Source of the DNA: Bradyrhizobium sp. Ash2021
Lineage (GTDB): Bacteria; Pseudomonadota; Alphaproteobacteria; Rhizobiales; Xanthobacteraceae
DNA: 64,000 nucleotides
NCBI RefSeq assembly: GCF_031202265.1
Contig: NZ_CP100604.1
Span: 4,384,501 to 4,448,500 of the forward strand
Direction: 5' to 3'
Shown: positions 35,043-43,633 of the stretch, piece by piece
Layout of the letters: each line of letters opens with the position of its first letter
Numbering within the stretch: the stretch's first letter is position 1
Position numbers and translations under genes: made by a program
Notes under the pieces: model-generated
The model's database searches: none
What the model saw: only the letters and a program-made list of their open reading frames with translations
What the model was told of the DNA's origin: nothing

Positions 35043-36174
35043 ATGCGCGCCGAAGTCGAACGCCTTGTTGAAGAGATCAAGCAGTCGGTCGGGCTGCTGA
35101 GGAGGCATCTTTGACGTCGATGCATCCACGGCGCGTCTGGCCGAGCTGAACAAGCTCGCCGAAGATCCCAATCTCTGGAACGATCCCCAGAAGGCCCAGA
35201 AGCTGATGCAGGAGCGCACCTCGCTGGAGGACGCGCTTTCCGGCATCGGCAAGGTCGAGCGCGAGCTCGAGGATAATATCGGCATGATCGAGCTCGGCGA
35301 AGCCGAGAACGACGAGGGCGTGGTGGCCGAAGCCGAGGCCGCCCTGAAGGCGCTCAAGAAGGAAGTCGCCCGCCGCGAGCTCGAAGCGCTGCTGTCGGGC
35401 GAGGCCGACCGGTTCGATTCCTATCTGGAAGTGCATGCCGGCGCCGGCGGCACCGAAAGCCAGGACTGGGCTTCGATGCTGCTGCGCATGTACACGCGCT
35501 GGGCCGAGAAGCACGGCTTCAAGATCGAATATCTGGAAGAAACCCAGGGCGAAGAAGCCGGCATCAAATCCGCCACCATCCAGATCTCGGGCCATAATGC
35601 CTATGGCTGGCTGAAGACCGAAGCCGGCGTGCACCGGCTGGTGCGGATATCGCCGTTCGATTCCAACGCGCGCCGGCACACCTCGTTTTCGAGCGTGGCG
35701 ATCTTTCCGGTGGTCGACAACAGCATCAAGATCGACATCGCCGAGTCCGACGTGCGCACCGACACCATGCGTTCGGGCGGCGCCGGCGGCCAGCACGTCA
35801 ACAAGACCGAGTCGGCGGTGCGGCTGACGCATATCCCGACCGGCGTCGCGGTGGTCTGCCAGGCCGGCCGCTCGCAGCACAAGAACAAGGCGCAAGCCTG
35901 GGACATGCTGCGCGCCCGGCTTTATGAGATCGAGCTGAAGAAGCGCGAGGAACAGGCCGCCGCCGATCAGGCGGCCAAGACCGATATCGGCTGGGGCCAC
36001 CAGATCCGCTCCTACGTGCTGCAGCCCTACCAGATGGTGAAGGATCTGCGCACCGGCGTGCAGACGTCGGATACGTCGGGTGTGCTCGACGGCGACCTCG
36101 ATGAATTCATGGCCGCGACCCTGGCGCAACGCGCGTTCGGCACCGCGCCCGGCGCGGTCGAGGATGTGGATTAG
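35043..36174 (+). CDS. prfB: Peptide chain release factor 2, programmed +1 frameshift
   Basis: RF2 terminates at UGA and UAA. Translation starts at ATG 35043 and meets an in-frame TGA at 35112-35114 after 23 codons; the CTT before it slips by +1 so that reading continues with GAC at 35113 to the TAG at 36172-36174, giving about 376 residues. The slippery CTT-TGA-C and an internal AGGAGG Shine-Dalgarno-like stimulator six bases upstream match the known bacterial prfB autoregulatory site. In the main frame the anticodon-like SPF lies in [12 protein letters not shown] and the hydrolysis motif GGQ in [18 protein letters not shown]. The coding feature is given as one span; it is joined at 35111/35113. 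Cytosolic. Confidence 0.97.
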
Positions 36175-36177
36175 CGC

Positions 36178-37050
36178 ATGACGCGGGTTGCCTTCATCGG
36201 TCTTGGACGCATGGGCCACGGCATGGCCGGCCGTTATCTCGACGCCGGCTTCACCGTCGCGGTGTGGAATCGCAGCAAGGCCAAGGCGGAAGATCTGATC
36301 GCCCGCGGCGCGCAATGGGCGACATCGCCGGAGGACGCCGCAATCGATGCCGACGCCGTCGTGACCATGGTCGCCGACGACGAGGCGTCGCGAGCGGTCT
36401 GGCTGACCAAGGACGGCGCGGCCGCGACGATGAAGGCAGGCACGCTCGCGATCGAATGTTCGACCGTGTCGTACCAGCATGCGCTCGATATGGCGCGCGA
36501 ACTGCGCGGCCGCGGTCTGGTCTATATCGATTGTCCCGTCACGGGCCTGCCGGAAGCGGCGGCTACCGGAAAGCTGACGTTGCTCGTCGGCGCTGATACC
36601 GCCGATCTCGATTCGGCAAAGCCTTACCTCGCGCCGATCGGCAACGTGATCCGGCACTTCGGCGCCGTGGGCAGCGGGACGGTCTACAAGCTGATCAACA
36701 ATCTGATGGGCGCGGTGCAGATCGCGAGCCTCGCCGAAGGCATTGCGATGGCCGAGCAGGCCGGGCTCGACATGAAGCTGGTGGCGGAAGCGATGGCAAC
36801 CGGGGCGGTGGCCAGCCCGCAGGTGATCCGTCACTCCAGGCGCATGGTGGCGCGCGATTTCTCGGGCGCGTCGTTCACGGCTGCGCTTCGCCACAAGGAC
36901 GCGGCCTATGCGGTGAAACTGGCCGAGGCCCTGCTGGCAGAGGCGCCGCTGCTCGGACGTGCTGCCGTCGAAGCCTATGCCCGCGCGAAGGCACAGATGC
37001 CCGACGACGACGAAGGCAAGATGATCGAGATCGTGTCGCAACCGAAATAG
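36178..37050 (+). CDS. NAD(P)-dependent oxidoreductase, 3-hydroxyisobutyrate dehydrogenase family
   Basis: A beta-hydroxyacid dehydrogenase of 290 residues. The Rossmann start is VAFIGLGRMGHGMAGRYLDAG, with Asn/Arg after strand two (VWNRSKAK) compatible with NADPH preference. The substrate loop DCPVTGLPEAAATGKLTLL and the catalytic Lys in GSGTVYKLINNLM are conserved. Such enzymes oxidise 3-hydroxyisobutyrate or related hydroxyacids, or reduce succinic semialdehyde and glyoxylate; the loop here departs from the classical PVSGG, so specificity is open. It starts three bases after the prfB stop and is probably cotranscribed. Confidence 0.9.
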   Translation: MTRVAFIGLGRMGHGMAGRYLDAGFTVAVWNRSKAKAEDLIARGAQWATSPEDAAIDADAVVTMVADDEASRAVWLTKDGAAATMKAGTLAIECSTVSYQHALDMARELRGRGLVYIDCPVTGLPEAAATGKLTLLVGADTADLDSAKPYLAPIGNVIRHFGAVGSGTVYKLINNLMGAVQIASLAEGIAMAEQAGLDMKLVAEAMATGAVASPQVIRHSRRMVARDFSGASFTAALRHKDAAYAVKLAEALLAEAPLLGRAAVEAYARAKAQMPDDDEGKMIEIVSQPK

Positions 37051-37188
37051 TCGCATCGCGAACGCGTGAATCGGGGGGCGACCGCGCTCGCCTACTCGTG
37101 TTTTTTCAGATCCTGCGGCGTTCCGGCGCGACCAATGTCATGCTGGTGATGCTGCTGATCGATGGGCGTGTGGTCGCGTTCCTCAAGC

Positions 37189-37383
37189 TCAGTCCGAATA
37201 TTCGGTGAACTTCTTGTAGATCCAGCGGCGGCCGTCGAAGCGCCGCCAGACCCGGCCGGTCAGCAATCGTCCGGTGATGGATCGCCGCGGAATGACGATC
37301 TTCCAGAGATGCCAGACCTCGGCCCAGGCAGGCTTCGGACTGAGGTTCAATATTCGGAACCGTTCCTGGCTTTCGGCGTGCAT
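37189..37383 (-). CDS. Small basic hypothetical protein
   Basis: A 64-residue frame with a composition like a real small protein: WHLWKIVIPRRSITGRLLTG followed by VWRRFDGRRWIYKKFTEY. It is rich in Arg and Trp and has a positive net charge. No family is recognised and the ribosome site is weak. It stands alone in the 466-bp gap between the dehydrogenase and the carbamoyltransferase; the rest of that gap shows nothing recognisable. Alternatively a chance frame. Confidence 0.45.
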   Translation of the reverse strand: MHAESQERFRILNLSPKPAWAEVWHLWKIVIPRRSITGRLLTGRVWRRFDGRRWIYKKFTEYSD

Positions 37384-37516
37384 CGCGCGCGTTCACTTGG
37401 CTAATGCGAGTTCGGATGATGAAAATATCCGGTAGCCCACGATAGCGCGCCGCCGTCACGGTGCAATCGAAGTAGCCGGTTAAGCTAACTCGTCAACCTT
37501 ACCGGCGATCGTCCCC

Positions 37517-39580
37517 TCACTTTGGGCGGCTCTTCCATTCCGCGAGCCAGCCGGTAAACCGGCCGCTGTCGCGCTCGCCGCCGTGCCAGGCCGCGTGGAC
37601 CGCGCCGTCGCGCGCGACCAGCAGCACGACATCGAGGCCTTTCGACCGGCGCAGGGTATCGATCGCCTGGTTCGGCGTCTGTGCGATCGGACCTGCGACA
37701 TTGAAGGAGGTGTTGACCGACATCTCGACGCCGATGTGACGGCCGAGCGCCTTCAGGTAGGCGTGGGTGAGGGGATCGTCGTCGGCGCGCACGATCTGGA
37801 TCCGGCCGGTGCCGTCGGCATGAATGACCGCCGGGATTTTGTCGCGCGCATGCGGTTTCGATTGTGCGGTCAGCACCATGTAATTGTAGGCGTTGTAATC
37901 GGCGTCCGCGGCGCCCGGCAGCAGATCGAAATAGTGTTGGGCGGCTTCCAGCGTCGCCATCGGCGCCAGCGGCCGAATCGCTTCGCGGTATTTGACGCGC
38001 TCGTTGAGCCGTTCGCGTGCGTTGGGGTCGCAGGGGTTGGCGAGGATCGAGCGATGGCCGAGCGCGCGCGGGCCGGTCTCGGCCGCGCCCTGATACAGCG
38101 CGACCACGCCGCTCTGCGCGACGATGAATGCCATCAGATCGGCGATGGCATCGCGGCCATCTTGCGTCGAGACATCGCCAACGCGTTGTGAGGCGACGTC
38201 GTCGGCTTTCAGCGCCGCCGTGATGTCCGCCTGCGACGGCGGCAGACCGCAGTAGAAGGCATGCGTCATCGGCGCACCGCGCGGCGCGCCGGCGAGATGC
38301 GCAAACAGCCAGGCGGCGCCGATGGTCACGCCGGGATCGCCGGGCACCGGCGGCACCCACAGATGCAGGCGGGCGTCGCGCTGCTGCGCCTCGGCAAACC
38401 ATGCCTGATCGAAATGCTCGAGCAACCGCATATTGCCGATGGCGTTGAGCGCGACGCCCCCGGTCAGCACCAGCCGGTTCGCGCCTGTCGTGCGCAACAG
38501 GTGATCCACGACATGCACGATCGCGTCTTCAAAGACCAGTTGGGTCGCCGCCGCCTTGTCGAGGCGATCCCTGGTGTCGGGACGATGCTCGATGTCTTCG
38601 ACGCGAAGCATCGCGTCGGGATTCCAGAGCTGGTCGGGTTTGAGCGGTTCGCCGAGAATATCGATCAGCGGCGACTTGTAGGGATTGATGTCGGGTTCGC
38701 AGTGCCAGTTCGCCATGGCGCGATTGAGCCGCACCTCGCCGTTGCTGCCGAGATGCAGGACGTCTTTCAGCCGTGCGTAATAGGGATTGCTGGCGCGGTT
38801 CATGTCGCCCCAGGCAGCGGCACCCATATACCGGCCTTCGCTGGAAAGCCATGTCCAGCCGCCCTGTGTCGACGAAATCACGCTGTAGAACATGCCGAGT
38901 GAATCGAACATGCTGTTGTTGCAATAGAGCTGCCGCATCTCGCCCTTCTCGACGACGTAAAGCGAGATTGAGCCGACGTCCCCGGTGCCGTCCAGCACGG
39001 CGACGGCAACCGGTTCCCCGTCATCGGCAAACGGCGAGGCCGCAAATGAAAACCAGGCATGATTGCCGTGATGCGGCATGCAGATCAGCGGCAGCGGCTT
39101 GGCCAGCCTGAGCTGCCGCGCCAGGATTTTGGGCGAACGTGTCATCTGCTCGAGGCGGCGGCGGTCGAAAGCCGATGCGTCGCTGACGCGCGCCAGGTTG
39201 AGGCTTTGCGGTATTTCCTCCACCATCGAGCGCGTCAGGGTGCCGGCAAGCGAGGGATAATCCCAGCTCGTGAGCCACGCATCGATATCATCGATGTCGC
39301 GGCCGGCGGCGCGGAGCGTCGCAACCATCGCATCGATCGATTGACGCGGATATTCCGTTGTGTGTTTGTTGCCTGAGAAGCGCTCTTCCTCGTTGTTGAC
39401 GATCAGGCGCGGGCCGTTCGCTTGCGTCACCGCAACCAGCGCCACACCGGAATTGTGCGTGCCTGCAAGCCCAAGGCCGGCGAGGAACACGGTCTCGCCG
39501 CGGCGAAGTTTTTCGCGCACGCGCGCCAACCGGTGGTCGGCGAACTTCGAGCCGAGCTGATGAAAACCAGCGGCGCCCAT
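37517..39580 (-). CDS. Carbamoyltransferase (NodU/CmcH family)
   Basis: A 687-residue O-carbamoyltransferase that uses carbamoyl phosphate, through a carbamoyl-adenylate, to modify a hydroxyl on a small molecule or sugar. The N-terminal Kae1-like ATPase part carries LAGLGLAGTHNSGVALVAV, NNEEERFSG and the metal-binding MPHHGNHAWFSF. The C-terminal part carries GAAETGPRALGHRSILANP and the MSVNTSFNVAGPIA block. The ATG at 39580 begins a region of family-like sequence; the frame extends 125 codons further but that part overlaps the upstream region of the divergent binding-protein gene and is not conserved in style. No nodulation or antibiotic genes lie nearby, so it is an orphan and its acceptor is unknown. 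Confidence 0.87.
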   Translation of the reverse strand: MGAAGFHQLGSKFADHRLARVREKLRRGETVFLAGLGLAGTHNSGVALVAVTQANGPRLIVNNEEERFSGNKHTTEYPRQSIDAMVATLRAAGRDIDDIDAWLTSWDYPSLAGTLTRSMVEEIPQSLNLARVSDASAFDRRRLEQMTRSPKILARQLRLAKPLPLICMPHHGNHAWFSFAASPFADDGEPVAVAVLDGTGDVGSISLYVVEKGEMRQLYCNNSMFDSLGMFYSVISSTQGGWTWLSSEGRYMGAAAWGDMNRASNPYYARLKDVLHLGSNGEVRLNRAMANWHCEPDINPYKSPLIDILGEPLKPDQLWNPDAMLRVEDIEHRPDTRDRLDKAAATQLVFEDAIVHVVDHLLRTTGANRLVLTGGVALNAIGNMRLLEHFDQAWFAEAQQRDARLHLWVPPVPGDPGVTIGAAWLFAHLAGAPRGAPMTHAFYCGLPPSQADITAALKADDVASQRVGDVSTQDGRDAIADLMAFIVAQSGVVALYQGAAETGPRALGHRSILANPCDPNARERLNERVKYREAIRPLAPMATLEAAQHYFDLLPGAADADYNAYNYMVLTAQSKPHARDKIPAVIHADGTGRIQIVRADDDPLTHAYLKALGRHIGVEMSVNTSFNVAGPIAQTPNQAIDTLRRSKGLDVVLLVARDGAVHAAWHGGERDSGRFTGWLAEWKSRPK

Positions 39581-39821
39581 TGTTCGCTGTGCTAGCCAGC
39601 GCGCGAAGCGAAACCCAGCAGCTCCGAGCCGGGGATGTCGGGGAACAATTCGACTTTTCAATTCCAACCGCCATGGAATGGTAGGATTCCCCAGATCATC
39701 AATCACACTTGGCGGCGGGCAACAATGCTGTTTCGCCGGGCGAAATAAGTCGATGCTTGCCAGCATCCGCGCGACTTGCGAAACTTGGCGCAAAATAAGC
39801 ACGAAAAATCGGGAGAGAACG

Positions 39822-41057
39822 ATGCTGGGACGTCCGAGACATTTAGCCGCCGTTGCGACATTCGCGGCCGCCGCGCTGATCGCGACCGCGGCCAGCGCGC
39901 AGAAGAAGTATGATCCCGGCGCCAGCGACACCGAGATCAGGATCGGTAACATCATGCCCTATAGCGGGCCCGCCTCGTCCTATGGCGTGATCGGCAAGTC
40001 CGAGGAAGCCTTCTTCAAGATGATCAACGCGGAGGGGGGAATAGGCGGCCGCAAAATCAATTTCATCACCTATGACGATGCCTACAGCCCGCCGAAAGCG
40101 ATCGAGCAGGCGCGCAAACTGGTGGAAAGCGACGAGGTCCTGCTGATCTTCCAGCCGTTGGGCACGCCGTCCAATTCGGCGATCATGAAATACATGAACG
40201 CCAAGAAGGTGCCGCAACTCTTTGTCGCCTCCGGCGGCACCAAATTCGGCGATCCCAAAAACTTCCCCTGGACCATGGGTTTTCAGCCCAACTACCAGAG
40301 CGAGGGGCGAATCTACGCGAAATACATCATCGATCATTTCCCAAACAGCAAGATCGCGGTGTTCTGGCAGAACGACGACGCCGGCAAGGACCAGTTCAAG
40401 GGGCTGAAGGACGGGCTCGGCGACAAGATCAACATGATCATCGCCGACAAGTCCTATGAGGTCAGCGATCCCTCGATCGATTCGCAGATCGTCGCGCTGC
40501 ACGATTCCGGCGCCGATATCTTCTTCTCCTGGGCGGCGCCCAAGGGATCGGCGCAGGCGATCCGCAAAGTCGGCGAACTCGGCTGGAAGCCGAAATTCTT
40601 CCTCGCCAATACCGCGACCTCGGTTGCCTCGGTGTTGAAGCCGGCGGGACTCGAATACTCCAAGGGGATCATTTCGACGGCCTATCTGAAGGATCCGACC
40701 GACCCGACCTGGGACAAGGACCCGGCTGTCCTGAAGTGGCGGGCGTTCATGGACAAATATTATCCCGACGGCGACAAGACCAACGCCAACAACCTCTATG
40801 GCTATGTGGAGTCGGAGGCGATGGTGCAGGTTCTCAAGCAGTGCGGCGACAATCTCACGCGCGATAACGTCATGAAGCAGGCGGCGAACCTGAAGAATTT
40901 CCATTCCGAGCTGATGCTGCCGGGCATCATGATCAACACCTCGCCGGACGACTACTTTCCGATCGAGCAGATGCAGTTGATGAAATTCAACGGCGAGGCC
41001 TGGGAGTTGTTCGGCGACGTGATCACCGGCGAGGTCGGCCACGACGCCACGCGGTAA
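39822..41057 (+). CDS. Branched-chain amino acid-type ABC transporter substrate-binding protein
   Basis: A periplasmic binding protein of 411 residues (Peripla_BP_6/LivK-like). The ATG at 39822 follows GGGAGAG and starts a signal peptide (HLAAVATFAAAALIATAASA). The mature chain starts KKYDPGASDTEIRIGNIMPYSGPASSYG, then INAEGGIGGRKINFITYDDAY, typical of this fold. Homologues of this length in Bradyrhizobium bind amino acids, aromatic acids or other carboxylates. No permease or ATPase genes are in the window, so it must use a transporter encoded elsewhere or be sensory. It converges with the M23 peptidase gene, 21 bases apart. Confidence 0.9.
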   Translation: MLGRPRHLAAVATFAAAALIATAASAQKKYDPGASDTEIRIGNIMPYSGPASSYGVIGKSEEAFFKMINAEGGIGGRKINFITYDDAYSPPKAIEQARKLVESDEVLLIFQPLGTPSNSAIMKYMNAKKVPQLFVASGGTKFGDPKNFPWTMGFQPNYQSEGRIYAKYIIDHFPNSKIAVFWQNDDAGKDQFKGLKDGLGDKINMIIADKSYEVSDPSIDSQIVALHDSGADIFFSWAAPKGSAQAIRKVGELGWKPKFFLANTATSVASVLKPAGLEYSKGIISTAYLKDPTDPTWDKDPAVLKWRAFMDKYYPDGDKTNANNLYGYVESEAMVQVLKQCGDNLTRDNVMKQAANLKNFHSELMLPGIMINTSPDDYFPIEQMQLMKFNGEAWELFGDVITGEVGHDATR

Positions 41058-41078
41058 GCCAGCCCGGCGTTTTCGGAT

Positions 41079-42449
41079 CTAGCCCGCGCTGAGCCGCACG
41101 CCGGCGCGCAAAAACTTTTGCGGATCGACCGCGTCGCCGTCGATCCGTGTTTCATAGTGCAGATGCGGACCGGTGGAGCGGCCGGTCGAGCCAACCTCGC
41201 CGATCACCTGTCCGATCTTGATGAGGTCGCCGACCTTGACGTTGATCTGCGACAGATGGCCGTAGCGGGTCGACAGCCCGTTGCCGTGGTCGATTTCGAC
41301 CATGCGGCCATAGCCGCCCGCCCATCCTGACGAGACCACCTTGCCATTCGCGGTCGCGCGCACGGGATCGCCCATGGCGGCGCGGAAATCGAGGCCGGTG
41401 TGCATGGCGGGCCGGCCTAGGAAGGGATCGCTGCGGACGCCGAAGCCCGAGGTGAATTCGACCTCGCCGACAACAGGCTTGCGATAGGGCACCAGCGCCA
41501 GCGTCCGGTTGAGTCGATCGACCTGGGCGCGGGTGACGTTGATTTGGTAAAGCTGGCGCTCGAAGGGCCCGGCGTTGGCCGTAAGTTTGACCGGAACGAA
41601 GGGACCACCGACGCCGGCGCGCGGCGTTGCGGCCTCCAGCTGCGCCATGTCGAGGCCGAGATCGGTGATGACCCCGCGCATCCGGCGCACTTTCGATTCC
41701 ATGCCGTCTTCGACCGAACTCAGCGCTGCGATCTGGCGCCGCTCGACCTGATCAAGCGAGGTCTGCAGGCGGACGAGGACGTTGTCGACGCCGCCCTGAA
41801 CCTTCGCGAACTGGTTCGGCTGCGGGTTGGCAATCAGCGGCGCGCGAGATTCCAGTCGCGCCTCGCGATCCGGCGGCGCGACGAAGATTACGGTGTCGCT
41901 GATCGGGGAGGGCTTTGGCGTCGCTGTCGAGGACGTATCGTTGGTTGCGCCGCGCGCCGACGGCCGGATCGATCCGGTCACCATGGCATCAGGCATGGCG
42001 CCCAGGGCGGTGGCGCGGGATTCCAGCGCGGTCTGGCGGCGCATGATCTGGTCGAGCTTCTGGTCGAACTGTTCCTGATCGAGCAATTGCCGGCTGGTGG
42101 TGCGGTCGACCTTGGCGCGTAATTCAGCGATGCGGTCTTCGTAGGCATATTGCATCTCGGCTTGACGGGCGATCAGCCGCGTCAAGACGTCGTCGCGAAA
42201 CGCAAAATAGGTCGCGGTTGCCGCCGACCACATGCCGAGTACGGTCACCGTGCCGACCACGATCCAGAACACGACCGGGCCGAACCGGACCTGCTTGCCG
42301 GCGTGGACGATGGCGTAACCGTTGCGCTCTTGGACCGAGGCGGCGGACGAGGCGTGCGCTACCGCGCGGCGAGGGGACACCCGGCCATGGTCCTGGGGGT
42401 GGTGATGGTGCTGGTGATATTCGGAATGATGACCGGAACGGTACGACAT
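41079..42449 (-). CDS. M23 (LytM) metallopeptidase-family membrane protein
   Basis: A 456-residue membrane-anchored LytM protein. ATG 42449 is preferred, five bases after GGGAG. The cytoplasmic N-terminus has a His-rich run (HHSEYHQHHHHPQDH), then one membrane segment (VVFWIVVGTVTVLGMWSAATA), a long coiled coil (about 95-165, MQYAYEDRIAELRAKVDR), a Pro/Ser linker and the C-terminal peptidase domain. The zinc ligands are intact: HTGLDFRA (His and Asp) and GPHLHYE (HxH), so it may be an active endopeptidase. Proteins of this layout act in cell-wall remodelling or as amidase activators. It is transcribed after the Bcp gene (164 bp between) in the same direction. Confidence 0.92.
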   Translation of the reverse strand: MSYRSGHHSEYHQHHHHPQDHGRVSPRRAVAHASSAASVQERNGYAIVHAGKQVRFGPVVFWIVVGTVTVLGMWSAATATYFAFRDDVLTRLIARQAEMQYAYEDRIAELRAKVDRTTSRQLLDQEQFDQKLDQIMRRQTALESRATALGAMPDAMVTGSIRPSARGATNDTSSTATPKPSPISDTVIFVAPPDREARLESRAPLIANPQPNQFAKVQGGVDNVLVRLQTSLDQVERRQIAALSSVEDGMESKVRRMRGVITDLGLDMAQLEAATPRAGVGGPFVPVKLTANAGPFERQLYQINVTRAQVDRLNRTLALVPYRKPVVGEVEFTSGFGVRSDPFLGRPAMHTGLDFRAAMGDPVRATANGKVVSSGWAGGYGRMVEIDHGNGLSTRYGHLSQINVKVGDLIKIGQVIGEVGSTGRSTGPHLHYETRIDGDAVDPQKFLRAGVRLSAG

Positions 42450-42613
42450 CGGCACTCCCGCGCCGGTCGGACAGGAGCTCCGTACGGCTTAATTCTGCGC
42501 GGCCGATTTGAACCCCTCATGGTTAATTTTCCGGAAATGGAACCCGGTAAATTGGAGCGTTTTCAAGTGACGTGGATAACGGTTCGCCTCAGGGAACCCG
42601 TCCAGCAAGACGC

Positions 42614-43324
42614 TTAAAGGGCTTGGGCCGCCGCCAGAACCTCGTCGGCATGGCCGTCGACCCGAACGTTGCGCCAGATCCGGGTAACCCGGCCATCCGC
42701 GCCGATCAGAACCGTGGTCCGAAGTATTCCAAGAAAGGTCCTGCCATACATGGATTTTTCACCCCAAGCACCATAGGCCTCCAGCATCTCATGTTGCTCA
42801 TCTGAAATGAGAGGAACGGAGAGTTCATGTTTGCTTTTAAAGGACTCTTGTGCCTTGACGGTGTCGGCCGAGATACCCAGGACCTCGGTCCCGCTTTCGG
42901 CAAAGGCCGCCTTCAATCGGGTGAAGTCGATCGCCTCCCGGGTACAGCCCGGCGTGTCCCCGCGGGGATAGAAAAACAGCACCAGCTTCTTGCCGGCATA
43001 GTCCGCGAGCGAGACTTGATCGCCGCCGTCGCGGGGCAAGTGGAAGGCGGGGGCCTTCGCGCCCTCCATGGCCAATTTTGGTGAAGCGGATTGCTCGGAT
43101 TTTAACGGTTTCGACGCCGGCGTGTGCGAGGCTTTTGCCGAAGCGCTCGTAGCGGGTTTGCCTGATTTCTTTGCCACCGCCTTGCCGGCTTTTGCCGCGG
43201 GCTTCTTGGCCGGCGCCTTTGAGCCACCGCGGCCGGCCTTGGCCGTGGTCGCTTTTTGGGCGGCCTTCTTGGCGATCGTCTTGGACGGTTTCGTGGAGGA
43301 TTTCTTGCGCGTTTTCTTGGACAT
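42614..43324 (-). CDS. bcp: Bcp/PrxQ-type peroxiredoxin with Lys/Ala-rich N-terminal tail
   Basis: A thiol peroxidase of 236 residues. The peroxiredoxin domain (about 85-236) has FFYPRGDTPGCTREAIDFTRL with the peroxidatic Cys; the position five residues later, where many PrxQ proteins have a second Cys, is Ile here, so the resolving Cys is not at the usual place. The first 80 residues (start ATG 43324 after GGAAGG) are an H1-histone-like tail of Lys, Ala, Ser and Pro (KKTRKKSSTKPSKTIAKKA, PAKKPAAKAGKAVAKKSG). Such a tail could bind DNA or RNA and place peroxide detoxification near the nucleoid; this is inference. Divergent from the AsmA-like gene. Confidence 0.92.
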   Translation of the reverse strand: MSKKTRKKSSTKPSKTIAKKAAQKATTAKAGRGGSKAPAKKPAAKAGKAVAKKSGKPATSASAKASHTPASKPLKSEQSASPKLAMEGAKAPAFHLPRDGGDQVSLADYAGKKLVLFFYPRGDTPGCTREAIDFTRLKAAFAESGTEVLGISADTVKAQESFKSKHELSVPLISDEQHEMLEAYGAWGEKSMYGRTFLGILRTTVLIGADGRVTRIWRNVRVDGHADEVLAAAQAL

Positions 43325-43633
43325 ACGCCTTCCTTTCGTCGCTTTCCGCGGATCAACCAATAGGGTAATGCGGGTCTCGTCCCGGACGCCCGGATTCGCT
43401 CCGATCGCTGGGCAAGTTTGATGATCCCGGAGTATGGTTACAAGGAATTCGACGCACCACCCGTCCGCTCGTTGAAGAGGCCCTTGATCGCGTTGTTGAT
43501 TGAGTTCTTGGGCCCGAGGACGAGTAACAGTATTAATCGAGGATTGGCAGCGATGCCGGCACAGGAGCGCTCGAGAGAGATCGACGGGCGCGCCCTTGGC
43601 GGCGATCAACCTCTGCGCCGGCACCGAGAGGCA
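43325..43633. other. Divergent promoter region of bcp and the AsmA-like gene
   Basis: About 300 bp with no recognised gene. The AsmA-like reading frame is open through most of it, back to 43418, and a second in-frame ATG lies at 43553, so the true start of that gene could be up to 27 codons earlier than given. No repeat or strong hairpin is seen. Confidence 0.45.

Noticed and set aside
35112..35114. In-frame stop in prfB, which could suggest a pseudogene
   Set aside because: CTT-TGA-C plus AGGAGG is the conserved programmed frameshift site, and the downstream frame is intact.
35077..37056. Open frame of 659 codons on the minus strand opposite prfB and the dehydrogenase
   Set aside because: Shadow of two genes with clear catalytic motifs on the plus strand.
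37517..39580. Reading the carbamoyltransferase as NodU of a nodulation cluster
   Set aside because: No nod genes, nod box or symbiosis-island marks are present in the window.
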